Source of the DNA: Deltaproteobacteria bacterium | GTDB taxonomy: Bacteria > Myxococcota > JACRCW01 | Length of the DNA stretch: 46,608 nucleotides | Direction of reading: 5' to 3' | Assembly: GCA_016218805.1 (NCBI GenBank) | Contig: JACRCW010000023.1 | Span: 1-46,608 of the forward strand | Shown here: positions 23,868 to 32,837 of the stretch, piece by piece | Numbering within the stretch: position 1 is the first letter of the stretch | Layout: each line of letters begins with the position of its first letter | Position numbers and translations under genes: made by a program | Notes under the pieces: model-generated | Databases searched by the model: none | What the model saw: the letters and a program-made list of their open reading frames with translations, nothing else | Told to the model about the DNA's origin: nothing

Positions 23868-24329
23868 ATGCCCACGACGATCAACGGACCGGAGCAACTC
23901 AAGGCGCTGGCAGGCAAGGAGTTGGGCAGCAGCGAGTGGCGCGTGATGGACATGGCGCGCATCCGGAAGTTTGCGGAGGCCACCGGGGACCATCAGTGGA
24001 TCCACGTGGACGAGGAGCGCGCCCGCCGGGAGAGCCCGTACGGCGGGCCCATTGCGCACGGGTACCTCACGCTGTCCAGCATTGCCGGGCAATTCTCTGA
24101 GGTGGTGAAATACAGCGGTTTCAAGTTGGTGGTGAATTACGGCACCAACAAGGTGCGGTTTCCCAACCCGCTCAAGGCGGGTGACCGCTTCCGCCTGACG
24201 CTCAAGATGGGTGAGGTCAAGCCCGTCAATGAGTGGTGGGAGGCCGTGTTCAACGCCGCCATTGAGGTGGAGGGCCAGGCCAAGCCGTCCTGCGCGGCGG
24301 AGTGCATCTACCGGTTCCTGCCGGCGTGA
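23868..24329 (+). CDS. MaoC-like dehydratase
   Basis: 153 residues with a single hot-dog fold. The hydratase motif FAEATGDHQWIHVDEERA gives D41 and H46, followed by PYGGPIAHGYLTLSS. This is the (R)-specific enoyl-CoA hydratase/NodN-like family, acting on acyl-CoA substrates. GGAGGA lies 7 nt before the ATG at 23868; the longer frame overlaps the divergent protease gene and is rejected. The gene stands alone between two minus-strand genes. Confidence 0.92.
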   Translation: MPTTINGPEQLKALAGKELGSSEWRVMDMARIRKFAEATGDHQWIHVDEERARRESPYGGPIAHGYLTLSSIAGQFSEVVKYSGFKLVVNYGTNKVRFPNPLKAGDRFRLTLKMGEVKPVNEWWEAVFNAAIEVEGQAKPSCAAECIYRFLPA

Positions 24330-24352
24330 GGCCGCGCGCAGATCCCGCGGCC
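24330..24352 (+). terminator. Possible terminator between convergent genes
   Basis: GGCCGCG (24330-24336) pairs with CGCGGCC (24346-24352) directly after the MaoC stop, in the gap shared with the converging Uma2 gene. A short T-run (CCTTTC) follows at 24360. Confidence 0.4.
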
Positions 24353-24363
24353 GTGGCGGCCTT

Positions 24364-24927
24364 TCAGAACGGCGCGAACACCGGCCCCAACGGGATGCTG
24401 ATGCGCCCGTCAAACGAGGGCGACACCAGCGTGTCGTCACGGCGGTACAGCGCGAGCGTCCGGTAGAGTCCGGCGTCCAGCCGCAGCATCTCCACGGTTC
24501 CCGCGCGCGGGTCCACCAGCCAGTACTCCGGCACGCCGTGGCGTTCATACGTGCCGCGCTTGAGCACCTGGTCATAGGCGGGGTTGGACGAGAGGATTTC
24601 CACGATGATGTCGGGGCTGCCTTCAATCCCCCGGTCTGACACCTGCCGGCGGTGTTGCATGGAGATGACCGCCAGGTCCGGCTGCACCGTGGTGGTTTCC
24701 GAGAGGATGACGTCCGTGGGCGCGTTGAACACCGCGGCGATGCCGGGTTCCTCCAGCAGCAGCATCAAGCGGAGTTGCAGGCGCCGGGAGACCGTCTGGT
24801 GGAACGGCACGGGGGCGGGGTTCACGTGAAAGTCTCCGTCGACAAGTTCCCAGACGCGCCCGTCTGAGGGGAGCAGCGCGTACTCCACGTACGTGAAAGG
24901 CCGGGGCTTGACGACCGCGCTCACCAT
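24364..24927 (-). CDS. Uma2 family (DUF820) putative restriction-fold endonuclease
   Basis: 187 residues. The PD-(D/E)xK-like core is recognisable: PDLAVI (D84), DIIVEILSS (E110) and YDQVLKRGTYERHGVPEYWLVDP (K123). This is the Uma2/PF05685 family, common as multicopy genes in cyanobacteria and scattered elsewhere; the biological role is unsettled. No toxin, antitoxin or restriction partner is next to it, so it looks like an orphan. The ATG at 24927 is the natural start; the Shine-Dalgarno is weak. Confidence 0.88.
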   Translation of the reverse strand: MVSAVVKPRPFTYVEYALLPSDGRVWELVDGDFHVNPAPVPFHQTVSRRLQLRLMLLLEEPGIAAVFNAPTDVILSETTTVQPDLAVISMQHRRQVSDRGIEGSPDIIVEILSSNPAYDQVLKRGTYERHGVPEYWLVDPRAGTVEMLRLDAGLYRTLALYRRDDTLVSPSFDGRISIPLGPVFAPF

Positions 24928-24968
24928 GGACGCACGCTAGTGATTCGGCCGGACGGCGTCCACCTGGC

Positions 24969-25589
24969 TCAGGCGTCCACCACCACGGCGGCCGGCCCGC
25001 GCCGGTAGTCCAGGTCCACCATGCATGCGTTGATGAACTTGGTCCCGCCTTCCTGGGACACGCCCTGCCCTTCATGCACGTGACCAAACACGTGATAGCG
25101 CGGCTTCACGCGACGCACGGCCTCCATGAGGTCCTCATCACCCACGTGCTCGCCCAGCAGCGTGGTGTCACCGTGGCCGTGCGGCGGCCCGTGCGTGAGC
25201 AGGATGTCAATGCCGTCCGGAATGTGCGCCCACTTTTCCCGCAGTTCCTCTCCGCGCTGCAGGTTGAACGCCCACCCGCCAAACCACGGCTGCCAAGGAC
25301 TCCCCCAGATGCGCAGCCCCGCCACGGTGCACCCGTCATCCTCCAGGTACGTGGCGTGGGTGATGATGGCGCGCGCCTGACGGTTGTTGCGCTGGAACAA
25401 CCAGTCATGGTTTCCGGCAATGAACACCTTGTGTGGATGTGGGAGGCGGCCCAGGGCGGTGTTGAAATGCTCCAGTTCCTCCGCTTTGCCCGCCATGGTG
25501 GCGTCGCCGGCGTGCAGCAGCACGTCCCCGTCAGGGATCTCCATCCGCTCCAGCCGGTTGTGCGTATCGGAAATGCAGACAATCCGCAT
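24969..25589 (-). CDS. Calcineurin-like metallophosphoesterase
   Basis: 206 residues. All five motifs of the dinuclear metal site are visible: DTHN (8-11), GDA, GNHD, THGPPHGHGD and GHVHEG. The length and pattern resemble the class III MPPED-type phosphodiesterases. The substrate cannot be assigned. It starts 6 nt after the stop of the acyl-CoA ligase and is probably co-transcribed with it. Confidence 0.9.
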   Translation of the reverse strand: MRIVCISDTHNRLERMEIPDGDVLLHAGDATMAGKAEELEHFNTALGRLPHPHKVFIAGNHDWLFQRNNRQARAIITHATYLEDDGCTVAGLRIWGSPWQPWFGGWAFNLQRGEELREKWAHIPDGIDILLTHGPPHGHGDTTLLGEHVGDEDLMEAVRRVKPRYHVFGHVHEGQGVSQEGGTKFINACMVDLDYRRGPAAVVVDA

Positions 25590-25595
25590 GGGGGC

Positions 25596-27317
25596 TCAAC
25601 TCCCCGCCACGGGCGGCGCGTAACGGGCGCGCAGCTCCTTCTTCACGATCTTGCCCGTATTGTTGCGCGGCAGGTCGTCCACGATCTCCCAGCGCTTGGG
25701 AACCTTGAATCCGGCCAATTCCGCACGGGCGAACTTCTCCACGTCCGCAACGTCAAACCCCGCGCGGTGGCGCGGGACCACCAGCGCCAGCAGCTTTTCG
25801 CCCCATTCCGGGTCCGGGATGCCAATGACGGCGGCCTCTGAGACGGCGGGGTGCCGGCTGAGGACTTCTTCAATCTCCACCGGGTAGATGTTGACGCCGC
25901 CGCTCTTCACCATGTCACGGTCACGCCCCGCCAGGAACAGGAATCCCTCGGAATCCATCCGTCCCAGGTCCTCCACCGTCATCCACCCGTCACGCATGGA
26001 GGCCTGCGTGGCCTCGTCGTCGTGCAGATAGCCGCCCATGGTCTGCGCGTTGCGGACGTAGATGAGGCCCACGTCCCCGGGGGGCAGCTCCTGGCCGTCC
26101 CGGTCCATGATCTTCACCTGCTGCCCCGCCATCACGGTGCCCACGCTGCCGGGCTTGCGCAGCATGTCCGGTCCGCTGATGAACGTGATCCAGCCCAGCT
26201 CGGTGGCACCGTAGAAGTCGTGGATGGCCTCCGCACCAAACCGCTGCGCCGCCTCCACGCGCAGCGCGTGGGGAAACTCCGCCGCACCGCTGACAATTCC
26301 GCGTATTTCCCGCGTGGGATTGGCGCGGAATTCCTCATCCGGCAGCTGCAGGATCTTCCGCAGCATGGTGGGGACAATGAACATGGAGTGGATGGCGTGC
26401 CGGGACAGGGCACGCAGCGCGTCCAGCGGCTCAAAGTGCGGGCGCAGGTAGGTGGACGCGCCCAGCGCGGCCATCAGCAGTGAAAAGACCTGACCACCGG
26501 AATGGTACAGCGGCGCCACCACGAGGTGGCGCTCTCCAACGCGGAACGGCAGCCGTTCCAGCAGCCGCGCCAGCTCCACCACGCCGTAGGACGCAAAGTC
26601 CCGCATGGCACCCTTGGGTTTCCCCGTGGTGCCGGAGGTGTACACAATGTTCTGCGCCTGCTGGTCCACGGCGGGCGGTTCGGGGAACTGCAGTGCGCCG
26701 GTGGCCACCAGCTGGTCATACGGCAGCAGCGGACTGGCGGTCTGTTCCCCGCCCACCACCACAATGCGCAGCCCCAGCTCCGGACGGTCCACGCGCACCT
26801 TGTCCGCCACGGGCAACGTGGAGGGGCTTACCACGACGACGCGCGTCCCGCTGTGGCGCACCAGGTATTCCAGTTCCGCGGCCGTGAGCCGGTAGCTGGC
26901 GTGCACCGCCCGCGCCGAAATGCGCGACAGCGCAAACCACGTGACCAGGTATTCCGCGCAGTTCTCCATCATCAGGATGACCGGTGTTCCCGGCGTCACC
27001 TCCAGCGACGAGCGCAGCGCGTTGCCCACGCGGTTCATCTCCTGGTTGGCCTCCGCGTAGGTCAGCGAACGCCGGTCATCCGCGACGCACAGGCGTTGCG
27101 GCTGGTTGATGGCGTGCAGCTCATGGATGGTGCGGTTGCGCAGGCCGTGTTCATAGGCGGCCAGCAGCATCCCGGGGACGCTGCGGACGTGCAGGTCACC
27201 CACAAACCCGCGGCCCAGCGCCACCCGCACCACGCGGCGGGCACGCGCGGACAGCGGGTCCACGGGATGGGTCAACGCTTCATACGCCCGGCTGATGAGT
27301 CCGCGTTCCGCCGCCAT
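25596..27317 (-). CDS. AMP-dependent acyl-CoA synthetase/ligase
   Basis: 573 residues. The adenylate-forming motifs are in order: YTSGTTGKPKGA, FYGATELG, DGWMTVEDLGRMDSEGFLFLAGRDRDMVKSGG and the catalytic-lysine end NNTGKIVKKEL. It activates a carboxylic acid to an acyl-AMP and then to an acyl-CoA; the substrate is not deducible. The N-terminal 50 residues before the core are longer than in the smallest family members. The metallophosphoesterase gene follows within 6 nt. Together with the acyl-CoA dehydrogenase and MaoC genes elsewhere in the window it suggests acyl-CoA metabolism. Confidence 0.92.
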   Translation of the reverse strand: MAAERGLISRAYEALTHPVDPLSARARRVVRVALGRGFVGDLHVRSVPGMLLAAYEHGLRNRTIHELHAINQPQRLCVADDRRSLTYAEANQEMNRVGNALRSSLEVTPGTPVILMMENCAEYLVTWFALSRISARAVHASYRLTAAELEYLVRHSGTRVVVVSPSTLPVADKVRVDRPELGLRIVVVGGEQTASPLLPYDQLVATGALQFPEPPAVDQQAQNIVYTSGTTGKPKGAMRDFASYGVVELARLLERLPFRVGERHLVVAPLYHSGGQVFSLLMAALGASTYLRPHFEPLDALRALSRHAIHSMFIVPTMLRKILQLPDEEFRANPTREIRGIVSGAAEFPHALRVEAAQRFGAEAIHDFYGATELGWITFISGPDMLRKPGSVGTVMAGQQVKIMDRDGQELPPGDVGLIYVRNAQTMGGYLHDDEATQASMRDGWMTVEDLGRMDSEGFLFLAGRDRDMVKSGGVNIYPVEIEEVLSRHPAVSEAAVIGIPDPEWGEKLLALVVPRHRAGFDVADVEKFARAELAGFKVPKRWEIVDDLPRNNTGKIVKKELRARYAPPVAGS

Positions 27318-27388
27318 GTCCGCAGGGATATGGCCAAGGACGGGCCGCGGGGCAAGGGCTTGGCGGTACGTTGAGACCCGGTGCGCCG

Positions 27389-28075
27389 TCAGCGCTGCCC
27401 CAGTCTCCGCCTTGGGGGGGCCAACAGTTCCTCCGCGTCACGCCCGAACGCCGGCGCCAACCGCCGGATGGCAAACGCAAGAAACTCCGTGAATTCCTTC
27501 TGGCCGCCATCCGCCGCCACCCACGCGTCCACCAGGCGCTTCTCTTCGCGGAGGTCCTTGTCAAACTGCGCCACGTCACGCGCCACGCGCTTCTCCAGGG
27601 CATCCGTGCGCACCCAGCCAATGGGGCACAACCGCTGGCTCCCCGTCTGCATTTCCCGCCGTCCCATGACGACGTGAAACGGGAACATGCGGCACGGACC
27701 CGGGCGCAGCCCGTGGATGGAACAGCGCCCGCGCCCGCCCACGTGGAACAGGAACAGGCAGCCGGTGCCCGGAGTGACCTTCAGCTGGAAGACCACCGGC
27801 CCGTCACGCAAGGGGACCCGCGGCCGGTAGTCCGTGTGCTCCGGTCCCACGCGTGACACGTCCACCACGTCCTCAAAGCGCAACGTGAGCGTGAGGACAA
27901 TCCGCAGCGCTTCCACGGTGGTGACGCGGATCTGCGCCATGCAGCAGTTGCCCGGGCAGGTCACGCACGGGTCGGTGCTGGCCTCCAGCGGCTGGAGAAA
28001 GCGCGGCATTCGGCGCAGGCGCGCCCATTCCGCCTCATCAATCATGTCCAGGATGCGCAACCGGGGGGACGCCAT
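27389..28075 (-). CDS. YkgJ-like cysteine cluster protein
   Basis: 228 residues. CVTCPGNCC (C37, C40, C44, C45), then C106, C118 and C128 in a CSIHGLRPGPCRMFPF context and C150, give the eight-cysteine pattern of the YkgJ/PF03692 family, thought to bind zinc or an iron-sulfur cluster. The C-terminal part is Arg/Glu-rich and helical. Its start has GGAG nearby and is 10 nt after the GMC oxidoreductase stop, so it is likely the last gene of that unit; a maturation or metal-handling role for the enzyme is a guess from position. Confidence 0.88.
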   Translation of the reverse strand: MASPRLRILDMIDEAEWARLRRMPRFLQPLEASTDPCVTCPGNCCMAQIRVTTVEALRIVLTLTLRFEDVVDVSRVGPEHTDYRPRVPLRDGPVVFQLKVTPGTGCLFLFHVGGRGRCSIHGLRPGPCRMFPFHVVMGRREMQTGSQRLCPIGWVRTDALEKRVARDVAQFDKDLREEKRLVDAWVAADGGQKEFTEFLAFAIRRLAPAFGRDAEELLAPPRRRLGQR

Positions 28076-28085
28076 GCACGCTCCT

Positions 28086-29588
28086 TCAGCCCGCCATGCC
28101 GCGCGCCAACAGCGTGGACAGCGCCAGGATGCTGGTCTGCGGGTTCACCCCGGTGTTGGACGGGAAAACGGAGGAATCCACCACATGCAGCGCGGCCACG
28201 TGGTGGTGCGCACCGCGCAGATCCACCACGGAGCGCGCCCGGTCCGCCCCCATGCGGCAGGTGCCGAACATGTGCGTCACCGCCATGGGGTAGGCGCGCC
28301 CATCCAGCGGTCCCTCCTCTTCAAAACGCGCCATCACGGCGCGGTCGGCCACCTCGGCGTGCCAGCCGTGCACCCCGGGCGTCACCTTCTGGGCACCCGC
28401 GGCCAGCATCATCTCGCCCATGATGCGCACTCCGCGCCGCACCTTGGCCACGTCGTCACGGTGCAGGTCCATGGTGACGGACGCGCGGCCGCCCCAGCCC
28501 GGCTTGACGCGGCCGCGTGCCGCGGCCCGCACGGCCACGCCCCAGTTCACCGCGTGCGCCATGCGCTCCAAACCGGCGGAGAACGCGGACCCCACGCCCT
28601 TGATGCGTGACGCCACCATGGCCAGGTCAAAACCCAGCACCTCAAACTTGAGCCCCTCCTGGCGCAGGCCAATGACTTCATGGCCCTGCGTGGCGCCGGT
28701 CCACATGCAAACCGGTTCCTTCCAGAACCCCGTCACGGACGCGCCCGGATGGCACTGGAATCCCTGGCCGACGGGACCGTGCCGGATGCCGCTGCGCTGC
28801 AGCAATGCGGGCGTTTGCACCGCGCTGGCCGCAAGGACCACCCCGCGTTTTGCACGGATTTGCACGGTGGCGCCGCCTGCTGATTTCCCGGTGATTCCGG
28901 TGGCGCGTTCGCCGGCCACGTCCACCCCCGTCACGGTGACGGAGTGCAGGATCACCGCTCCAGCGGCGCTGGCGTCCACCAGGTAGCTGCGCTCCATGCT
29001 CAACTTGTGTCCCTCCGGGCACCCCTGCAGGCAGCGCCCCAGCCCGCGGCATCCGCGCACATTCCGCGAAATGGGCCGGTGCTCCAGGCCCAGCGCCTCC
29101 GCGCCCCGGTGCATCAGCAGGTTCTTCGGCCCGGCAATGTCGTCAGCCGTGGGGGCAATGTTCAGGTCGCGCTCCACTTCATCCGTCACCGCCTCCAGCG
29201 CGGTCCACGGGACGGCGTCCGCCAACGCCGCATCACCGGCCACCCACCCGTCATAGACGCTGCGCGGGAGGCGCCAGGAAATGGAGCCGTTGATGACGCT
29301 GGTCCCGCCCACCACGCGTCCCTGGATGTACGGCATGGGGACCCGGCCCATCAGCACGGACGCGCCCATCTCACGGTACATGAGTGCCATGGCGCCAAAC
29401 GCGTCCTCCGGGAAATGCTCCGGCGGAACGTACGGTCCCTCCTCCACGACGATGACCCGCGCCCCGCCACGCGCGAGCACGCGCGCTGCCGCGGCGCCGG
29501 CGGGCCCGCTGCCCACCACAACGAAATCACACTCCGCGTGGTGCGGCGCGCGGATGGCGGTGCCGTCCTCCAGTTTCAGGGCATTCAC
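28086..29588 (-). CDS. GMC-family FAD oxidoreductase
   Basis: 500 residues from a GTG at 29588. The FAD-binding Rossmann motif is at 22-50 (VVVGSGPAGAAAARVLARGG), followed by GRVVGGTSVINGSISWRLP, and the C-terminal HMFGTCRMG and GVNPQTSILALS carry the active-site His and Asn. A cysteine-rich CRGLGRCLQGCPEG segment is a feature of one GMC branch. The longer frame to 29645 overlaps the upstream gene; the GTG forms a GTGA overlap with its stop, which is why I chose it. It oxidises an alcohol or sterol-like substrate, which one is not evident. No signal peptide is seen. Confidence 0.92.
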   Translation of the reverse strand: MNALKLEDGTAIRAPHHAECDFVVVGSGPAGAAAARVLARGGARVIVVEEGPYVPPEHFPEDAFGAMALMYREMGASVLMGRVPMPYIQGRVVGGTSVINGSISWRLPRSVYDGWVAGDAALADAVPWTALEAVTDEVERDLNIAPTADDIAGPKNLLMHRGAEALGLEHRPISRNVRGCRGLGRCLQGCPEGHKLSMERSYLVDASAAGAVILHSVTVTGVDVAGERATGITGKSAGGATVQIRAKRGVVLAASAVQTPALLQRSGIRHGPVGQGFQCHPGASVTGFWKEPVCMWTGATQGHEVIGLRQEGLKFEVLGFDLAMVASRIKGVGSAFSAGLERMAHAVNWGVAVRAAARGRVKPGWGGRASVTMDLHRDDVAKVRRGVRIMGEMMLAAGAQKVTPGVHGWHAEVADRAVMARFEEEGPLDGRAYPMAVTHMFGTCRMGADRARSVVDLRGAHHHVAALHVVDSSVFPSNTGVNPQTSILALSTLLARGMAG

Positions 29589-29962
29589 GGGGATGGTCCC
29601 CCCAATGCGCGGCGTACCGCCGGGTCCCCAAAGTAACCAAGACACGCCACCAGCTTCAGCGTCTCAACCATCTGCCGCGCCAGGTACTGGTCGGACGCCA
29701 GCGCCGCGCGCAGCCACGCATCACGTCGTTCCGTGGCCAGCGACGGGAACGGCCGCAGGTCCGTGAACAGCGGCAGCCAGGTGAACAACCACACGGTGGT
29801 GCGCAGCCCCAGCGCCAGCAGCGGCGGCGCAGCGGTGGCGAAGCGTTCCCAGAACGCGTCCGTCTCCGCGCCGGCCCACCCCGGGTGACCGTGTCCGGCC
29901 GGAAGCGCCGCGTTGAACAGCGCGTCCCTCCAGCGTCTCTCCATGGCGGTCCAGTGGCGCAC
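29585..29962 (-). CDS. Small partner protein of the GMC oxidoreductase
   Basis: 125 residues from a GTG at 29962 that has GGAG about 8 nt upstream and lies 2 nt after the receptor stop; an ATG at 29944 would give 119. A hydrophobic segment (PLLALGLRTTVWLFTWLPLF) could be an amphipathic or membrane helix. The C-terminal ERRDAWLRAALAS...LVACLGYFGDPAVRRALG is reminiscent of segments found fused to or beside GMC enzymes; I do not recognise a named family. The overlap with the GMC start argues for a joint function. Confidence 0.75.
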   Translation of the reverse strand: MRHWTAMERRWRDALFNAALPAGHGHPGWAGAETDAFWERFATAAPPLLALGLRTTVWLFTWLPLFTDLRPFPSLATERRDAWLRAALASDQYLARQMVETLKLVACLGYFGDPAVRRALGGPSP

Positions 29963-29964
29963 GG

Positions 29965-32760
29965 TCAGATCTCCACGTTGATTCCCAGCACGGGCAACAG
30001 CGGAATGCGGGGAATGTCTCCGTCATCCGCCTTGGAGTTGTACACGTTCAGCACGTCCAGTGAGATGCCCATCAGCCACAGGTCAAACGTCATTTTGTAG
30101 TCCACCCGCACGTCCAGCTGGTGCCACGTTGAGAAACGCCGGACAAACAGCGGTTCGGGCGGCCGCTGGCCTTCCTCCTCCGGGGCCACGGGCTGCGCAA
30201 TCTGGAAGTAGTTCTCCGGGTTTCCCGTCACGTACCGGAAGCGCCACCCGACGGAAACATCCCCCGCCAGGATGGCCCACCCCATGTTGGCCAGCCAGTT
30301 GCGGGGCAGACGCCCACTGCGGGACCACTCGCGGAAAGGGAAATGCCAGGGAATCCGGTATTGACCCACAAACGTGAGAATGTGCGTCTGGTCAAAGTTG
30401 AACATGCGCCAGACGTCGTCAGGCGGACGGTTCACTTCCGACTTGGAGAGCGTGTAGGCAATCCACGCGTAGAAGTGCTTGGTGATCTCATGGCGCAGCA
30501 GGAAATCCACCCCGTACACGCGCCCGATGCTCGCGTTGTCAAAGATCGTCTGGAACAGTGGCAGCCCCACGTCAACATCCACGTTGATGGGTAACGCGTG
30601 GAGCTGCACCAGGTCATCCCGGAAGTTGAGGAACCCGTTGATGGCCACGGTCATCCACGGCGTGAGGCGCTGCTCAAAGCCCACCGTGTTCTGGAAGGAG
30701 CGCTCCGGCAACAGCGCGGGGTTGCCCACGTAGAAGCTGGTCTCGTAGGCGCGTGGCGCCTGGTAGTAGACGCCGGAAGTGGCCTTGAGAATGGTGCCGT
30801 CAAACGGCTCCCAGCGGCCCGTGAACCGCGGCGTGGGCGCCGCCATCCGCGTGTCCCGCGAATACAGGAAATAGTCCCAGCGGAAGCCGGGAATGAGCAG
30901 CAATCCGGGAAGCGGTTGAATCAGCACCTGCAGGTAAGGCGCCAGGTTCAGCGCACGGCGGTCCTCGCGCAGGACGTTGCGCGTGTGCCGCAGCGGCGTG
31001 GACGCGTCCACGGTTCCCTCGCGGCCCTGCTCCAGCGGGCCAATCTCATGCGTGCTCACCAGCAGCCTGGGCGCGTTCACCGCGTATTCAAAGCCCATGA
31101 GCAGCGACAGCCACTCCGCGTGGTCCCAGCGCAGCTCCTCGCGGATGCCAAAGACCGGGCCCGTGTTGTTGATGCCCGCCGCCGAAAGCTGGCGATGCGG
31201 AGGCGGCCGTCCGTCGGTGAAGTGCACGCCCAGGAACGCACTGTCCAGCCCGGTGTAGACCTGGAAATCGTTCCGCATGCGCGGGTGGATGTTCCAGCGC
31301 CAGCGTCCCAGCAGGCGGTGGAATTGCAGCTCAAAGCGGAACGTCCCCTGTCCACCCCCCGCGTCCTGCGGCAGGGTGATGAAGAACTTCACAAAGTCAT
31401 CGCTTCCAAACGCCAGCAGCGAAAAGTGGTGCGCTGCCACCGGGCGGTACTCCAGCTTGGCCTGGTAGTCCGAGTACACCGGCGCAAACCCGATAGAACC
31501 CCGCTGACCGGGGTTCACCACCTCCAGGGCCAGCGGAACAAACGCATCAAAATAGGACCGCCGCCCCGCAAACGCGAACGTGATGCGCCGGGGATCCGGT
31601 GCGTCCGGATTGCGGGCCTTTCCCCACGTGAGCCCGCACCCAAAGAAGAACCCGCTCTCCAGGAAGCTGATGTCCGCCACGCCGCGGCACCCGCGCAGGG
31701 ACAGCTTGCGGCTGCGCACGTCCACCACGCCGGCGGTGGCGCGGCCGTACTGCGGGCCGAATCCGCCCGGATAGACCTCAATGTTCTCCAGCAATTCCGG
31801 GTGAATCACACTGCGCAGCATGCCGAAATGGTAGAGTTGCGGGATTTGCACGCCGTCATAGTAGACCGCCGTGGAACGCGGCGGCGTCCCGCGCACCAGC
31901 AGGGCCCCCCCAAACAGCGTCCCCTGCCCCATGGACGGCAGCGCCTCAATCGCGCGGATGGGATCGCCAAACGTGCCCGGAACCCGGTTGACCTCGTCAC
32001 GGCTGAGCGAGATGCGCGTGACCTCCTTGGAGGGCCTCCGGTCCCGGATGACCGTCTCAAAGCGGTTGTAGGAGCGCCGCGGCAGGAAATACCGCGCTTC
32101 CACCGCCTCCCGCGCGCTGAACTCCTCCACCGTTGTCATCAACTCGTGTTCCGGGTGCGCAATGTGCACCATCCAGCGGCCGGCCGGCACCCCGCGCAGT
32201 TCAAACCGGCCGCCGTCATCCGCCGTGACGGCCAGGATGGTTCCATCGTCAAGGTGGACGGTGACCTCCGCCTCGGGGAGGACCTCCTTGGTTCCCGCCT
32301 CCCGCACCTGGCCCAGGAAGTTCAATGGCGGCGGGCCCGCCGCGCGCGCCGCCGCCTCCCGCTGGGATTCCGTGAAATCAAACCGCTGCCGGAACAACAC
32401 CGCGGCGGAAACCGGCACTCCGTCCGCCGTCCCCGGCTGGAAACCAAACGCCGCCGCCGCCCCCATGGCCGCGTAGTCCAGGTCCGCCCCGGCAGACTCC
32501 ACCACCTCCACGCGGCGCACCGCACCGTCCACGTCAACAGCGATGCGTAATACCACTGTCCCGCGGCGGCCTTCGCGCAGCGCTTGCGGCGGGTAGACCG
32601 GGTCCGCCTTGCGCAAGATCACCGGTGCCCGCACCTCCCGCGGCGGCGGCTCCTCCCCCTCCTCCTGCGCGCGCTGCTTCTCAAAATCCGGCTGTTCCTC
32701 AAACTGCGCATACGCGGCGGGACCGCGCAGCAGCGTGAACAACACCACCCACCTGCCCAC
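29965..32760 (-). CDS. TonB-dependent receptor with fused TonB C-terminal domain
   Basis: 931 residues from a GTG at 32760, giving a short signal peptide (GRWVVLFTLLRGPAAYA). A TonB C-terminal-like domain (about 43-128: DPVYPPQALREGRRGTVVLR) precedes a carboxypeptidase-regulatory-like domain (about 145-215), a plug (GGALLVRGTPPRSTAVYYDG, YPGGFGPQYGRATAGVVDV) and an outer-membrane barrel ending in an aromatic/hydrophobic strand (LPVLGINVEI). The fusion puts an energy-transducer domain on the receptor itself. The open frame extends to an ATG at 32841 overlapping the rarA stop; that extra stretch is encoded by a repeat. The start is uncertain. The substrate is unknown. Confidence 0.85.
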   Translation of the reverse strand: MGRWVVLFTLLRGPAAYAQFEEQPDFEKQRAQEEGEEPPPREVRAPVILRKADPVYPPQALREGRRGTVVLRIAVDVDGAVRRVEVVESAGADLDYAAMGAAAAFGFQPGTADGVPVSAAVLFRQRFDFTESQREAAARAAGPPPLNFLGQVREAGTKEVLPEAEVTVHLDDGTILAVTADDGGRFELRGVPAGRWMVHIAHPEHELMTTVEEFSAREAVEARYFLPRRSYNRFETVIRDRRPSKEVTRISLSRDEVNRVPGTFGDPIRAIEALPSMGQGTLFGGALLVRGTPPRSTAVYYDGVQIPQLYHFGMLRSVIHPELLENIEVYPGGFGPQYGRATAGVVDVRSRKLSLRGCRGVADISFLESGFFFGCGLTWGKARNPDAPDPRRITFAFAGRRSYFDAFVPLALEVVNPGQRGSIGFAPVYSDYQAKLEYRPVAAHHFSLLAFGSDDFVKFFITLPQDAGGGQGTFRFELQFHRLLGRWRWNIHPRMRNDFQVYTGLDSAFLGVHFTDGRPPPHRQLSAAGINNTGPVFGIREELRWDHAEWLSLLMGFEYAVNAPRLLVSTHEIGPLEQGREGTVDASTPLRHTRNVLREDRRALNLAPYLQVLIQPLPGLLLIPGFRWDYFLYSRDTRMAAPTPRFTGRWEPFDGTILKATSGVYYQAPRAYETSFYVGNPALLPERSFQNTVGFEQRLTPWMTVAINGFLNFRDDLVQLHALPINVDVDVGLPLFQTIFDNASIGRVYGVDFLLRHEITKHFYAWIAYTLSKSEVNRPPDDVWRMFNFDQTHILTFVGQYRIPWHFPFREWSRSGRLPRNWLANMGWAILAGDVSVGWRFRYVTGNPENYFQIAQPVAPEEEGQRPPEPLFVRRFSTWHQLDVRVDYKMTFDLWLMGISLDVLNVYNSKADDGDIPRIPLLPVLGINVEI

Positions 32761-32826
32761 CCCCCACCCGCCTCGGCGCTGCGCGCCTCGGCGACCTCCC
32801 CCACAAGGGGGGAGGCGACGGTGGTG
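32744..32826 (-). repeat. GC-rich palindromic repeat at the 5' end of the receptor gene
   Basis: On the minus strand it reads CCTCCCCCC/GGGGGAGG hairpin (loop TTGT), two CGCCGAGGCG segments in direct order, then GGGTGGGGGGTGGG. It lies between the rarA stop and the receptor's signal peptide and stays open in the receptor frame, so it is either 5' leader or in-frame coding sequence. Confidence 0.6.
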
Positions 32827-32837
32827 CGCGCGAAGGA

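Noticed and set aside
24364..24927. Uma2 gene as part of a restriction or toxin system
   Set aside because: No methyltransferase, antitoxin or partner gene is adjacent, so only the family call is kept.
30598..32550. A 650-codon open frame on the plus strand opposite the receptor gene
   Set aside because: No domain, signal or start site; the minus strand encodes a clear TonB/receptor fusion.
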